NCBI RefSeq assembly: GCF_016861695.1
Contig: NZ_BOLP01000004.1
Span: forward strand, 248,001-312,000
Reading direction: 5' to 3'
Source of the DNA: Levilactobacillus andaensis
GTDB lineage: Bacteria > Bacillota > Bacilli > Lactobacillales > Lactobacillaceae
Length of the DNA stretch: 64,000 bases
The translations under genes and the position numbers were made by a program. Shown here in pieces: positions 8,661-17,943 of the stretch (positions within the stretch are counted from its first letter, which is position 1; each line of letters starts with the position of its first letter). The notes under the pieces are model-generated. The model did no database searches and had not been told where the DNA came from. It saw only the letters and a list, made by a program, of their open reading frames with translations.

Positions 8661-8887
8661 TTTAGAAAATTCTTAGATTTCAGGCCGTTGAAACCGAATT
8701 CGTTAAAATCATGGGCAGCCGATTCCGTTTTGCCGTGCTTAAAGTAGAACGATTGGGATTCCCTAACGTTTACTCACCTGACCGTTTAATGACTCTTCGG
8801 GCTGAATGATAGCGGTATCATCGACTTGTACGGATAAATAAGCTTGGGTGGCTGATAAGCGCTGTAGAGGTGCCCTATGAAGGTCGC

Positions 8888-8934
8888 AAAATAGCCCTGC
8901 GACACCAATTCTGGTTGTTGCAGGGCTATTTTTC
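8888..8934. terminator. Terminator downstream of the DUF5695-like gene
   Basis: AAAATAGCCCTGC stem, loop of about 20 bases, GCAGGGCTATTTTT. T-rich runs on both sides allow function in both directions. It lies 138 bases beyond the stop of the 9072-11447 gene. Confidence 0.7.
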
Positions 8935-8952
8935 ATTTTATGTTGCTGAAAC

Positions 8953-9063
8953 GTGTGACAAAAGTCAGCTGGTTCCGCTTAACACTGCTAGTCAAATAAT
9001 CCAAGACCGGGATTATCTGACTAGCACCGTTAATGCTCGCCAGCCACCCGACTTCTGTCACAC
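8953..9063. repeat. Long imperfect inverted repeat at the 3-prime end of the DUF5695-like gene
   Basis: Outer arms GTGTGACA and TGTCACAC, then AGTC/GACT, GCTGG/CCAGC, AAC/GTT and an inner stem GCTAGTCA.ATAATCC / GGATTAT.TGACTAGC. Together they make one extended hairpin of about 110 bases that ends 9 bases from the stop codon at 9072. There is no U tract directly after it. It is not a copy of the other structured repeat family. Confidence 0.6.
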
Positions 9064-9071
9064 TCTCTTCT

Positions 9072-11447
9072 CTATTCTGCCACCGTTGCGTCTAAAAATC
9101 CCTTTTCCGTGTCATAAATAACCTGCGTGGCCGTCGTTGTTACGGCTTGTTGCCGGTGAATAAATTTCACAGCGTGGGGGTATGGCGCGTTGTTCGTTAC
9201 CCGGTATTGCGTTGCCGAAAGCTGTTCGAGGCGCCCATTGACGACTGCCAATTCGCCATCTGCCTTTTCGTACAGATAGGCGTTTTGGCCAAAGCCCGTC
9301 AGGTAGGCCGCGAGTTCTTCACCCATGTCCCAATCGGCTTGACCGGTATCGCCGTCTGGGAAGAGCCGGGTGTAAATGCCACCGTCCTTCGCAAATGTCG
9401 ATTGGCCAAAGCGGTTCCGGGACAGGTCAGGCCGGTTCAAGTTTGGCCCGGCAATGCTGTAGGTCGAGGCCGCTTCGCCCGGCTTCAACTGATTCGTTGG
9501 CGTCGTGGCGTTGCTGTCGTACATGTACAGCACACCGACGAATGCCCGGTAGGAAGCCAGCAGTAAGGCCGTATCGTCCAAGACTTCGTACGCATCCAAG
9601 GCCGAGGCCGCCGTGATTCCGCCCCACAAGGAATGAATCATGTAGGACTGCGCTTCCCACCAACGATCGGGTGCTTGGCTCCGGAAGTCGTTGCTGTAGC
9701 CAATGTTGGCCTTCAACAGCTCCGCATAAAGCCGGGCTTCCTTGACGTATCCGGCATTGGCTAAGGCCCCGGTTGCGGGACCAAACCCAGCATTGTCATA
9801 GAAGTGTTCCGTAATGGCCGCTTGATACTCGCCACTATGGGCTGCGACCCGTTGCGTGGCTTCTTCCCAACACCCTTTGATTTGGTCATACTCTTTGGTC
9901 AAGCCATGTTGTTTCAAGGCTGCCAGCAAGTCGTTGATGTACAGGAAGTAAACGCCTAACGTATGGGCCTCTTCCTTACCCCGTTCTGAAGTGTGAAGGT
10001 CGGCGTTGACCCGCATGTTGAAGACCTGGGCCGCCCATTTCAAATAGGTCGCCGGTGAGTTCAACTGCAAGACATCCTCGTCAAACTGGGCCAGTAAGTA
10101 GTAGACGTGCCCAATATATTCGAAGTCCATGTCCCGGTAGAAGTCGCCGTACAGATTGACCGGTTTGAAGAAGTCGCCGTCGGTAAACCACTTCGGCTTC
10201 ACATAGTTGACCGCACTCGCCTCGACCTCACGAACCTGGTCCGCGGTCTTAGCCGTTTGATGTAATAAGTTCGTCTGGAGAATCAAGCTAAGTTTCCCGA
10301 GCGACTCCCCTTGATTAGAAATTGGCGTAAAGGCATCGTATGGCTGGGTCGTCTTGCCGTTGTAAGCATTCTTGGTCAACCAGTCGACCCGGGTTTCAAT
10401 CAGGTCGCGCACGGCCGCCATGACGTTAAAGACGATCAGGTCACTACGGCCATCCGTCAAGTAGATCCGCAAGCAGTGTTCACCGACACCTTTGACTGGG
10501 GTCTTTAAAATATCGCCCTCGTAGTCACCGATCACGTCTTCCTTGTGAAGTTCACCGTCCGTCTTGTAGGTCATCACCATGCGTTCTGGCTTAACCCCTG
10601 CAGGTAAGGCAATGTGAATGTTGGTGGTCTGACCGACCGTCAGCAGTGGATCGTAGTTGATTTCAGGATGGCCGTTAGCCGCCGCAACCGCCTTGAAGTC
10701 GGCCTGCGTCGTGAAGGGTTCGAGCACGAAACTCCAGCACTGCGCAGCGCCACCGGTGATCACCACGTAATTGTGCGGGTAGATCCAGTCGTTGGCTGGT
10801 TCTTCGCCGTGTTGATAGCCGCCAGCTAGTTCTAACTGGTGGAACAGTAACCCGTCCAGCGAAGGCGAAACGTTTTCGAAGAACCGGTTGGTCCATTCGT
10901 TGTAGGTCCCAACGGATTGGGTGACCCCTGCCGTTTGGAACAGGCCCAGGTTAGGTCCTTGGTTGTCCCGCCGCACACCAGCCAGCTTGGTAAAGTTAGC
11001 CGAAATGCTGGGGAAGACCGCGGCGGAGTCGGACATGTTGCGGTGAACGTTCTTGTCGCGGAACATCACGTAGGCCAGCGAGGCCCACACGCCAAAGTTC
11101 TCCAGCGTAATGAAGTCGTCAGTTGGATTTTGAACGACAATGTCCCACTGCACCTGTTTGCCCACCAAACGGTACGTTTCCACGATGACTAAGCCGGCAA
11201 TCATGTAAGACACCGTAATGTCGTCGTCCGTGGTCAAAACATTGGGTTCAAAGTCAACGCTGCGGTAAGTCTTGTCACCCACGGTCAGGGTAAACTCACC
11301 AAATAATTTATCCTCGTCTTGGTAGCCGACTTGTTTGAGATAAGCGGGATCCACGACCCAGTTCATGTGGTGGTCGTCCTGCTTATTTTGCAGATTGACA
11401 ATGGCCCCACGTTGGTTCACGTCTAGTTGAAACTGTGCTGATTCCAT
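9072..11447 (-). CDS. Large DUF5695-like protein, putative carbohydrate-active enzyme
   Basis: A 791-residue cytoplasmic protein without signal peptide. The first 330 residues look beta-rich (SAQFQLDVNQRGAIVNL onward). From about residue 340 to 700 there is a mainly helical region with YDSNATTPTNQLKPGEAAS and NLNRPDLSRNRFGQSTF, resembling an alpha-toroid. I recall this architecture as DUF5695, not a characterised glycoside hydrolase, and cannot name catalytic residues. ATG 11447 follows GGAGGGG and overlaps the AraC-type regulator stop as TAATG, so the two are translationally coupled. The context points to arabinoside or pectin-derived substrate processing; the exact reaction is unknown. Confidence 0.7.
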   Translation of the reverse strand: MESAQFQLDVNQRGAIVNLQNKQDDHHMNWVVDPAYLKQVGYQDEDKLFGEFTLTVGDKTYRSVDFEPNVLTTDDDITVSYMIAGLVIVETYRLVGKQVQWDIVVQNPTDDFITLENFGVWASLAYVMFRDKNVHRNMSDSAAVFPSISANFTKLAGVRRDNQGPNLGLFQTAGVTQSVGTYNEWTNRFFENVSPSLDGLLFHQLELAGGYQHGEEPANDWIYPHNYVVITGGAAQCWSFVLEPFTTQADFKAVAAANGHPEINYDPLLTVGQTTNIHIALPAGVKPERMVMTYKTDGELHKEDVIGDYEGDILKTPVKGVGEHCLRIYLTDGRSDLIVFNVMAAVRDLIETRVDWLTKNAYNGKTTQPYDAFTPISNQGESLGKLSLILQTNLLHQTAKTADQVREVEASAVNYVKPKWFTDGDFFKPVNLYGDFYRDMDFEYIGHVYYLLAQFDEDVLQLNSPATYLKWAAQVFNMRVNADLHTSERGKEEAHTLGVYFLYINDLLAALKQHGLTKEYDQIKGCWEEATQRVAAHSGEYQAAITEHFYDNAGFGPATGALANAGYVKEARLYAELLKANIGYSNDFRSQAPDRWWEAQSYMIHSLWGGITAASALDAYEVLDDTALLLASYRAFVGVLYMYDSNATTPTNQLKPGEAASTYSIAGPNLNRPDLSRNRFGQSTFAKDGGIYTRLFPDGDTGQADWDMGEELAAYLTGFGQNAYLYEKADGELAVVNGRLEQLSATQYRVTNNAPYPHAVKFIHRQQAVTTTATQVIYDTEKGFLDATVAE

Positions 11448-12343
11448 TACTTCAACCCCTCCTTGTCTGCTTTGATCCGCCGGGTATTGGCCTGGCGATA
11501 TTGACTGGGTGACAAACCCGTATATTGTTTAAATACCGTTGAAAAGTAGTAAATGTTTTGAAAACCAATGGCCTCCGCGATTTCGGTCTCCAGCATGTTC
11601 GTGTTCAACAAGCGCTTGCTGGCCTCTTCCATGCGGTACTGGCGTAAAAACTCAGTGGGCGTTAACCCGGTCGTGGCCTTCAACGTTCGAATCAGGTAGT
11701 TCGGGTGAAAATGGAATTCCTGACTCAACGTGGTATTGGTAATTTTTTCGTCGAAATGGTCACGCAAGTAGCGCTGGACCTGCCCCGAGAGCTGAACCAT
11801 TGCCGAATCTTGCTGCGACTGAACCTGCACTTCCTGCAAGACATCGATAAAGAGTTGCTGCGCCTGCCAGAAGCCGTATTCCTTGGTCGCTGAACTGTTC
11901 TTGAAGATCTGTTCGGTCATTTGCACCAGACGGTCCGGATGCTGCATCTTGGCGTGCTTGGCCAGATAAAGTGTCTCAGTCGGCGTGTAGTGATGCAGCG
12001 TCGGCACCTTGATGGCTGAACGCATCGGGACCAAGATCGCCTGCTGTTGCCAGTGGCCAGACACGTAGAAATGAAGCCAGTAATAGCCCGTGTCCTCGGT
12101 CACCGCGTGCCAAGAATAGTGATGATGCATGGGCAGCAGGACAAACATTTCACCCGGCTCAACGGTGTAGTCATTATCATCTTCCGAAATGAAGAGTTTC
12201 CCCTTGATCATAAACATCAGGATGAAATACTGCAGGTTGTTACGGTTCGGGTGATGGTCACCGGCATGAAAGGTGGCGTATCCCCCCTCAATAAACGTCG
12301 GCAACGGTAAACACGAAATTGAAATGTAAGCCGGTTGGGCCAT
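11447..12343 (-). CDS. AraC-family transcriptional regulator
   Basis: A 298-residue regulator. The N-terminal cupin-like sugar-sensing domain (GYATFHAGDHHPNRNNLQYF, PGEMFVLLPMHHHYSW, YYWLHFYVSG) is followed by a C-terminal pair of helix-turn-helix motifs from about residue 195 (TTLSQEFHFHPNYLIRTLK; AEAIGFQNIYYFSTVFKQ). GGAGGTG lies just before ATG 12343. It is transcribed directly into the DUF5695-like gene with a one-base overlap and sits downstream of a GPH transporter, so it probably activates this arabinoside cluster. The effector sugar cannot be read from sequence. Confidence 0.88.
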   Translation of the reverse strand: MAQPAYISISCLPLPTFIEGGYATFHAGDHHPNRNNLQYFILMFMIKGKLFISEDDNDYTVEPGEMFVLLPMHHHYSWHAVTEDTGYYWLHFYVSGHWQQQAILVPMRSAIKVPTLHHYTPTETLYLAKHAKMQHPDRLVQMTEQIFKNSSATKEYGFWQAQQLFIDVLQEVQVQSQQDSAMVQLSGQVQRYLRDHFDEKITNTTLSQEFHFHPNYLIRTLKATTGLTPTEFLRQYRMEEASKRLLNTNMLETEIAEAIGFQNIYYFSTVFKQYTGLSPSQYRQANTRRIKADKEGLK

Positions 12344-12387
12344 GCAATCACCTCCAAAAAGTTTTTCCTAAAATGTCTAAATCGTCT

Positions 12388-12555
12388 CCGGCTGCCAAGG
12401 ACTCCACCCGGTGAGGCAGACCTGGGGCCTGAGGAGCGGTCCCCAGGGCGACTTGGTGCCTCAAAAATCGAGTCATCAAGCTCGGCCTGTGCTCTAAGCC
12501 CGGCACAACCCAGCCGGACTAAGACCACCGACACGGGGTTACATCCTTGGCAGCC
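12388..12555 (+). repeat. Structured intergenic repeat, copy F
   Basis: The ends form a perfect 12-bp helix (GGCTGCCAAGGA with TCCTTGGCAGCC), followed by ACCCGGTG/CACGGGGT. Internal hairpins include a GGGG/CCCC stem with the family loop CCTGAGGAGCGGT, and one closed by CGACTTGG/CCAAGTCG on the opposite sense. Its 5-prime end faces the start of the AraC-type gene 44 bases away, reading away from it. Confidence 0.75.
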
Positions 12556-12876
12556 TGCGACTACAGCAACATTTTAACAACGTTATTATAGTCTGTCTGC
12601 GCCATTGTGACTAACTTATCAAAGCTCAGTCTTAAACTTGTCAGCCGATTTTCTACATTCAACGATTCTACTTCATAACCAGCACCAGCAAGTTCGCCCT
12701 CTGACACGAAATAGGTGCCCAGTCTCATGAAGAAACCGCACCTATTCCGTCAAAGCATGAGTTGCCACACCATGATTCCTAGTCAATCATGGCATAACCA
12801 CGTGATAATTAGCTGGCTGTCTACAGCTGGACACCTAAACTCCCACGTGGCATTGCGAAAACTCTATGTCGCATAA
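12556..12876. other. Non-coding stretch with several short hairpins
   Basis: No gene is supported here. I see AATAGGTGC/GCACCTATT (about 12707-12757), CCATGATT/AATCATGG (12770-12792) and CCACGTG/CACGTGG arms (about 12798-12850). They are back to back between structured repeats F and A and lack U tracts. They could be protein binding sites, RNA structure or relics of further repeat copies. Confidence 0.4.
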
Positions 12877-13048
12877 CCGGAGGAGGCCAGGGATGTAGCC
12901 AGCTGTGTCGATGGCGTTAGCTGGCGTCTTTTGACAGCTTACACCATGGGTCGACCTTGGAGACGCCTGCTTTTGGCGGCTTCAAGTCGAGCGGAAGCCC
13001 GTTCTTTGGCTGAAGCGACCCCATAGCAGGCGGAATCCCTGGCAGCCG
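12877..13048 (-). repeat. Structured intergenic repeat, copy A
   Basis: Arms GCCAGGGAT and ATCCCTGGC close the element, then CCAGCTGTG with CATAGCAGG. Three hairpins lie inside: AGCT/AGCT (about 12910-12945), CGACCTTG/CAAGTCG (about 12951-12988) and AGCC/GGCT with apical CCCGTTCTTTGG (about 12993-13009). It ends 18 bases from the stop of the GPH transporter gene and is read in the same direction as that gene. Confidence 0.8.
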
Positions 13049-13066
13049 CAGGTGACCACGACTAGT

Positions 13067-14443
13067 CTAGTCTTCAGCTAATTCGCCACGTTTTTCGGCT
13101 AAGGTGGCACGGATACCGGTTTCTTGCTTTTCGTAACGCATGTAGAAGATCATGATTGCGGCACCGATAACGAAGAAGATGGCCGGTAAGAAACTGATAC
13201 AGAACTTGATCGCGCCCAAGGAAGCTGCCGTTTGGGTGGCACCAGCCTTGTAACCAGCGTTAGCCATGATCATCGATGGTGCCCAGCCACCCAGGCCAGA
13301 ACCCATCTTGATGGCAAATGAACTCCCAATGGCAGTCAAGAACCCACTGGCCCGGATACCGTTCTTCCATTCCCCGTAATCAACCGTGTCGGATAACATG
13401 GCGAATGGCATGGAAACGGAAATCCCAGTCCCAACGGAAGCAATACTCCAAGCAACCCCCAAAGCAATCAAGGACTTGCCGGTGAAGAAGATCATGATTT
13501 GACCAAAGGCTGCTAAACACAGACCAAACATCAACACGTGAGTCTTACTAAATTTCTTAACCAGGAATGGGATCAAGACCATCCCGACCATTTGGAACAT
13601 GACTAAGGCGTTCAATACGGACGCAAACCCTTTAACGCCCAGGTTGTATTGCGTGTAGTAAACCAGTACGGAAGTCCGTGAAGAGTTCCCTAACCAGTAG
13701 AAGATAAAGGCAACAACCAAGATGAACCAAGGCCAGTTACTCTTAGCGGCCCGGATACTGTCCATGATTGGAATGGACTTCTGCGTCGCGGTGTTCACTT
13801 CGCGAGTGTCGAAGAAGGCAAACATCAGCAGAGCAAAACCAGCAACGGCTAAGACGATAGCCGTGTTCCGCCAACCAGCGACGTCATTGCCGCCACCAAA
13901 GAAGGCCACGAAGCTCAACGTAAAGGTTGCGGTAATTAAGAACCCAATGTTCCCACCGATCATCCGAACACTGTTTAACTTGATCCGTTCATCGGAATCA
14001 TTACTCAAGTTTGGTAGGATCGAACTGATTGGTGTCCCGACCCCGGTGTAGGAAATCCCGAAGAGCAGGTAGGTAATCATGGCCCACCAGAATTTCCCGG
14101 TGGCACTCAGGTTCGGTGTTAAGAACATCAGCACGAAGAAGATGGCAAACGGGAACGCCATCCATAAGAAGTACGGCCGACTTTGGCCCCACCGCGTATG
14201 GGTGTGGTCAATGATGAAGCCCCAGACCGGCGCATCGAAGGCGTCCAAAATCCGGGCCGCCAGTAAAACAGTCCCGGCAGCGGCAACGGATAATCCGAAC
14301 ACATCCGTATAGTAATAAAGGATGAAGGTCGTGACCGTCGTGTAGAGCAAGTTCCCCGCGGCATCGGTACTGGCAAACGCTAACATTCTGTGGAATGGCA
14401 CTTTAGCATCTGATTTAACAGCAGTTGCGACTTGGCTTTTCAC
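13067..14443 (-). CDS. GPH-family sugar:cation symporter, copy 1
   Basis: A 458-residue, 12-helix glycoside-pentoside-hexuronide transporter. The GTG start at 14443 follows AAGGAGG. Family hallmarks are the N-terminal FASTDAAGNLLYTTVTTF, DAFDAPVWGFIIDHTHTRWGQSRPYFLW after helix 2 and DTVDYGEWKNGIRASGF in the C-terminal half. Such carriers import arabinosides, xylosides or other glycosides with Na+ or H+. It is clearly paralogous to the transporter at 18782 but diverged. Neighbouring AraC regulators and a GH127 gene suggest arabinofuranosyl oligosaccharides as cargo. The 12-bp perfect palindrome GTAACCGGTTAC upstream may be its operator. Confidence 0.88.
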   Translation of the reverse strand: MKSQVATAVKSDAKVPFHRMLAFASTDAAGNLLYTTVTTFILYYYTDVFGLSVAAAGTVLLAARILDAFDAPVWGFIIDHTHTRWGQSRPYFLWMAFPFAIFFVLMFLTPNLSATGKFWWAMITYLLFGISYTGVGTPISSILPNLSNDSDERIKLNSVRMIGGNIGFLITATFTLSFVAFFGGGNDVAGWRNTAIVLAVAGFALLMFAFFDTREVNTATQKSIPIMDSIRAAKSNWPWFILVVAFIFYWLGNSSRTSVLVYYTQYNLGVKGFASVLNALVMFQMVGMVLIPFLVKKFSKTHVLMFGLCLAAFGQIMIFFTGKSLIALGVAWSIASVGTGISVSMPFAMLSDTVDYGEWKNGIRASGFLTAIGSSFAIKMGSGLGGWAPSMIMANAGYKAGATQTAASLGAIKFCISFLPAIFFVIGAAIMIFYMRYEKQETGIRATLAEKRGELAED

Positions 14444-14511
14444 AATAAGTTCCTCCTTGAAGTGAATTTATAAAAACGAGTCGTTAACCCCTCCTGGCGT
14501 GTCACATAGCC

Positions 14512-14523
14512 GTAACCGGTTAC
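14512..14523. promoter_or_regulatory. Palindromic operator candidate upstream of GPH transporter 1
   Basis: GTAACCGGTTAC is a perfect 12-bp palindrome 69 bases upstream of the transporter start. Palindromes with a central CCGG are typical for LacI-type or AraC-related control sites. No second copy was noticed in the window. Confidence 0.4.
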
Positions 14524-14599
14524 AAAATAATGCAAATTTCTAACAGCTATGACGCCTGAGCGCTTTAATGGTCGCCTTTATTTATTACCAATTTAAATC

Positions 14600-14645
14600 A
14601 AAAACACGGTATTGCCAATTCGATAGACAACACCGTGTTTATAAT
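14600..14645 (-). terminator. Terminator of the second AraC-type regulator gene
   Basis: AAACACGGT.TTG stem, loop of about 14 bases, CAA.ACCGTGTTT, with A and T runs on both flanks. It lies just past the stop of the gene at 14662 on the minus strand. Confidence 0.75.
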
Positions 14646-14661
14646 TTTTAACACACTGAAC

Positions 14662-15630
14662 TTATTTCACACTGTTTTCATTTTCCTCACGATCCAATAA
14701 AGCACTGATGTCTTGTGGAATCGGAATGCTCGGATCAATAGCCGGATTATTTAAGTGAGTGTTGCCATAACTGTTCCGATACTGGCCCGCAGTCATGTTG
14801 ACCTTCTTCTTGAAAAGCTTCATAAAGTTCTTGTCGTCGTGAAAATAAGCGGCGGTCGCCACCTGATTGATGGGCAAATTCGTCCGCACTAATAATAGCT
14901 TGGCGACCTCAATTTTTATATCAACTAAGTAGCCGCGTAGGTTTTTCCCCTGCTCCCGTTTGAATAACTTGGTCAGATAGTCGGGACTCATGTCAAAGTG
15001 ATGGGCAATCACGGCGACCGTCAGCTCACTGGACAGGTTCGCTCGAATCCACTCAACGACGCGGGTGGTCTTCGCATCGATGCCGCCAGCCGTGGCCACC
15101 AAATTCTGTAAGTAGGCATCCCCCACCGAAATCAGGGCCAACTGCGTCATGAGATGATTGCCGTAATCCGTATAGTGATAGCGATTCGTGTAATCTAGCA
15201 GCTGATTGAACATCAAGATCAGTTCTTGCGGATTGGTCACGGGAAAGTGGCGTGGCAAGTTGACCAAGCAATTCAAGTCATGCGCCGGTTCATGGGCCGC
15301 CTGCTGTTGCGTCATCACCTGCAACTGCTGATGGGAAAAGTCGACCCAATCCCACTCCGCGAAGAAATGGAGCCAAAAGAAATCGACGGAACCAGTGGTG
15401 TCTTTCGTCCCCGCAATGCGGGTGTCGGGTGGCAATACCCAGCAATCGTTGGCCCGAATCCGACATGGCTGCCCGTTAATCGTGACGTCAAAGTGGCCCT
15501 TCAGGCAGAAAATGACTTCAAAATCGTGCTCGTGATACATATCTTTATGCCGCCAACCCGCGTCAGCACTGAACTCACCAGCCTTATAAAACCAGAGCGG
15601 TTGCGACAACTTTAACTGCATTAACTTCAT
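14662..15630 (-). CDS. AraC-family transcriptional regulator divergent from GH127
   Basis: A 322-residue regulator with a cupin domain (HEHDFEVIFCLKGHFDVTING, CWVLPPDTRIAG, FFWLHFFAEWDW) and a C-terminal double helix-turn-helix (VAVIAHHFDMSPDYLTKLFKR; VATAAYFHDDKNFMKLFKKK). GAGGTGA precedes ATG 15630. It is divergently arranged with the GH127 gene, and a perfect cre site lies in the shared upstream region. It most likely controls the GH127 gene and possibly the GPH transporters. It is only distantly similar to the AraC-type gene at 11447. Confidence 0.88.
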   Translation of the reverse strand: MKLMQLKLSQPLWFYKAGEFSADAGWRHKDMYHEHDFEVIFCLKGHFDVTINGQPCRIRANDCWVLPPDTRIAGTKDTTGSVDFFWLHFFAEWDWVDFSHQQLQVMTQQQAAHEPAHDLNCLVNLPRHFPVTNPQELILMFNQLLDYTNRYHYTDYGNHLMTQLALISVGDAYLQNLVATAGGIDAKTTRVVEWIRANLSSELTVAVIAHHFDMSPDYLTKLFKREQGKNLRGYLVDIKIEVAKLLLVRTNLPINQVATAAYFHDDKNFMKLFKKKVNMTAGQYRNSYGNTHLNNPAIDPSIPIPQDISALLDREENENSVK

Positions 15631-15691
15631 CGTCTCACCTCGTGTCCGGAAATTGCCACTTTTTTCACAGGTCAGTGGCTTTTTTTAAAAT

Positions 15692-15705
15692 TGTTACCGT
15701 TTACA
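15692..15705. promoter_or_regulatory. cre site (CcpA) between the AraC regulator and GH127
   Basis: TGTTACCGTTTACA is the reverse complement of TGTAAACGGTAACA, a perfect 14 of 14 match to TGNAARCGNWWWCA. It predicts glucose repression of one or both divergent genes. The rest of the 15631-15972 gap shows no gene; a GGCTAT/ATAGCC hairpin lies at about 15838-15869. Confidence 0.75.
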
Positions 15706-15972
15706 ATGATAGTTGTTCAGACAAATTATTATATTTTGAAAAGTGAGGTTTTGTAAACCGACCACGACATTTCTGCTCTTATTATATCATAGGTGGTTAG
15801 GTTCCTTATCCTTTTGCCGGGTGTTCCTTAAACCAGGCTATCCTTCTCGGCCAAAGAAGCATAGCCCTTCGCTGCGGTGGCACTACATACTAGTTAGCTT
15901 CTCGACACCGTAGATAACATCCGACCCGCACATTTCAATCTATAATGCGACCACATGAAAGGAGATCTTATT

Positions 15973-17943
15973 TTGACTGAATCAACATTGACGACCGCCA
16001 CCCCTAAGGTGACCATCACGTCCGACTTCTGGAACAAGTATCGGCAACTCATCGTTAAGGAAGTGCTCCCCTACCAATGGGCTGTGATGAATGACGAGGC
16101 CGACATCAACATTGCCGACGAAAAAGGGGGCGACAACCCAGACTCCAAGAACAGTCACGCCGTTGCCAACCTTAAAATCGCCGCCGGTCAGATGAAGGGC
16201 CACCATTTCGGCTTCCCCTTCCAAGACACCGATGTCTACAAGTGGTTGGAAGCTGCCGCCTATTCCTTTAGCTACCAAGCCAATCCGGACTTGAAGACGG
16301 TCACCGACAACCTGATCGACCTGATTGCCGACGCGCAAGAAGACGACGGTTACCTGTCAACTTTCTTCCAGATCGACGCACCCGAACGAAAATTTAAGCG
16401 GTTACAACAAAGCCACGAGCTCTACACCATGGGCCACTACATTGAAGCCGGCGTCGCCTACCATCAAGCGACCGGCAACGAAAAGGCCTTGACGATTGCC
16501 CTCAAGATGGCCGACTGCATCGACGCTAACTTCGGTCCGCAAGATGGCAAGCTACACGCCGCCGATGGTCATCCTGAAATCGAATTGGCCCTCTCAAAGC
16601 TGTTTGAAGTCACCCACGAGCAACGCTACCTCGACTTGGCCCACTACTTCTTGGTCAACCGCGGTGTCGACCCCGATTTTTACGACCGGCAACTGGAAGC
16701 CGATGGTTTCGACAATGACATCATCCCCGGAATGCACGGTGTGACCCACAGTTACTACCAAGTCGACCAACCCCTGCTGACCCAAAAGGACGCTAAGGGT
16801 CATGCCGTACGGGTCGTTTACCTCTGCACGGGGATGGCCCACGTCGCCCGGCTGACCGGCGACAAGGACCTGCAAGCCGCTTGTGACCGTCTGTGGGACA
16901 GCATCGTTCACCGGCGGATGTACGTGACCGGCGGGATTGGCTCGACCAACGTCGGCGAAGCCTTCACCTACGACTATGACCTGCCCAACGAAACGATGTA
17001 CGCCGAAACTTGTGCCTCAGTTGGTCTGACCTTCTTTGCCAAGCAGATGCTGCAAAACGAGGCCAAGGGTGAATTTGGCGACATCATCGAAAAGGAATTA
17101 TTTAATGGCGCCTTGAGTGGAATCTCCTTAGATGGGAAGCACTTCTTCTACGTAAACCCACTCACGGCCGACCCGAAATTCCAGCAGAACCCGTCCAAGG
17201 CTCACATCATGAGCCGGCGTCAAGACTGGTTTGGCTGTGCCTGCTGTCCAAGTAACATCGCGCGCTTAGTCTCATCCATTGACCAATACGTTTACACAGT
17301 CACTGATGACGCTATTCTGTCCCATCAATTCATTGCCAACCAGGCCAAGTTTGATCAAGGCTTAGAAATCGACCAAACCAGCAACTTTCCGTGGGACAAT
17401 CACGTCCACTACGCGGTCAAGAACCCGAACGGTGTCCAAACGAAGCTGGGCATCCGGATTCCAAGTTGGTCTCGTTCTAACTTCACGCTGGTCGTCGATG
17501 GCGCCGAACAGACCCGTCCCGTTCAAAATGGCTTCATTTACCTCGACATCACTGGTGACCTGACCGTTGAATTGACCTTGGACTTCAGCATTCGCGAACT
17601 TCAGACTAACCCAGCCGTCTCAAGTGACGCCGGCAAGGTTGCCATCCAACGTGGGCCAATGGTCTACTGTGCAGAACAAGCCGACAATTCGGCTGACCTC
17701 TGGAACTACCGGGTGGCCGCCGATGCCGACTTGACCTACCACTTTGACGCTGACTTGCTGAATGGCGTTGGTGAAATCACTGCCAAGGCCGCCGTCCGGA
17801 AAACACCCGCAACGACCGACCTGTACGCTGATTACCAACCAACGACTTGGCAGCCAACCGACCTGACGCTGGTTCCCTACTACGCTTGGGCGAACCGGGC
17901 AGACGGTCAGATGCGTGTTTGGTTAAACAAGGAAAACGCCTAA
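15973..17943 (+). CDS. Beta-L-arabinofuranosidase, GH127 (EC 3.2.1.185)
   Basis: A 656-residue cytoplasmic hydrolase. TTG 15973 is chosen because AAAGGAG lies 8 bases upstream; an in-frame ATG at 15955 overlaps that site. The catalytic zinc-thiolate set of GH127 is visible: NETMYAETCASVG carries the conserved Glu and Cys, and DWFGCACCPSN carries the nucleophile and the neighbouring Cys ligands. The enzyme releases beta-linked L-arabinofuranose from arabino-oligosaccharides such as those of plant hydroxyproline-rich glycoproteins. Its neighbours are an AraC regulator, a small membrane protein and a GPH symporter, forming an uptake-and-cleavage unit. Confidence 0.9.
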   Translation: MTESTLTTATPKVTITSDFWNKYRQLIVKEVLPYQWAVMNDEADINIADEKGGDNPDSKNSHAVANLKIAAGQMKGHHFGFPFQDTDVYKWLEAAAYSFSYQANPDLKTVTDNLIDLIADAQEDDGYLSTFFQIDAPERKFKRLQQSHELYTMGHYIEAGVAYHQATGNEKALTIALKMADCIDANFGPQDGKLHAADGHPEIELALSKLFEVTHEQRYLDLAHYFLVNRGVDPDFYDRQLEADGFDNDIIPGMHGVTHSYYQVDQPLLTQKDAKGHAVRVVYLCTGMAHVARLTGDKDLQAACDRLWDSIVHRRMYVTGGIGSTNVGEAFTYDYDLPNETMYAETCASVGLTFFAKQMLQNEAKGEFGDIIEKELFNGALSGISLDGKHFFYVNPLTADPKFQQNPSKAHIMSRRQDWFGCACCPSNIARLVSSIDQYVYTVTDDAILSHQFIANQAKFDQGLEIDQTSNFPWDNHVHYAVKNPNGVQTKLGIRIPSWSRSNFTLVVDGAEQTRPVQNGFIYLDITGDLTVELTLDFSIRELQTNPAVSSDAGKVAIQRGPMVYCAEQADNSADLWNYRVAADADLTYHFDADLLNGVGEITAKAAVRKTPATTDLYADYQPTTWQPTDLTLVPYYAWANRADGQMRVWLNKENA

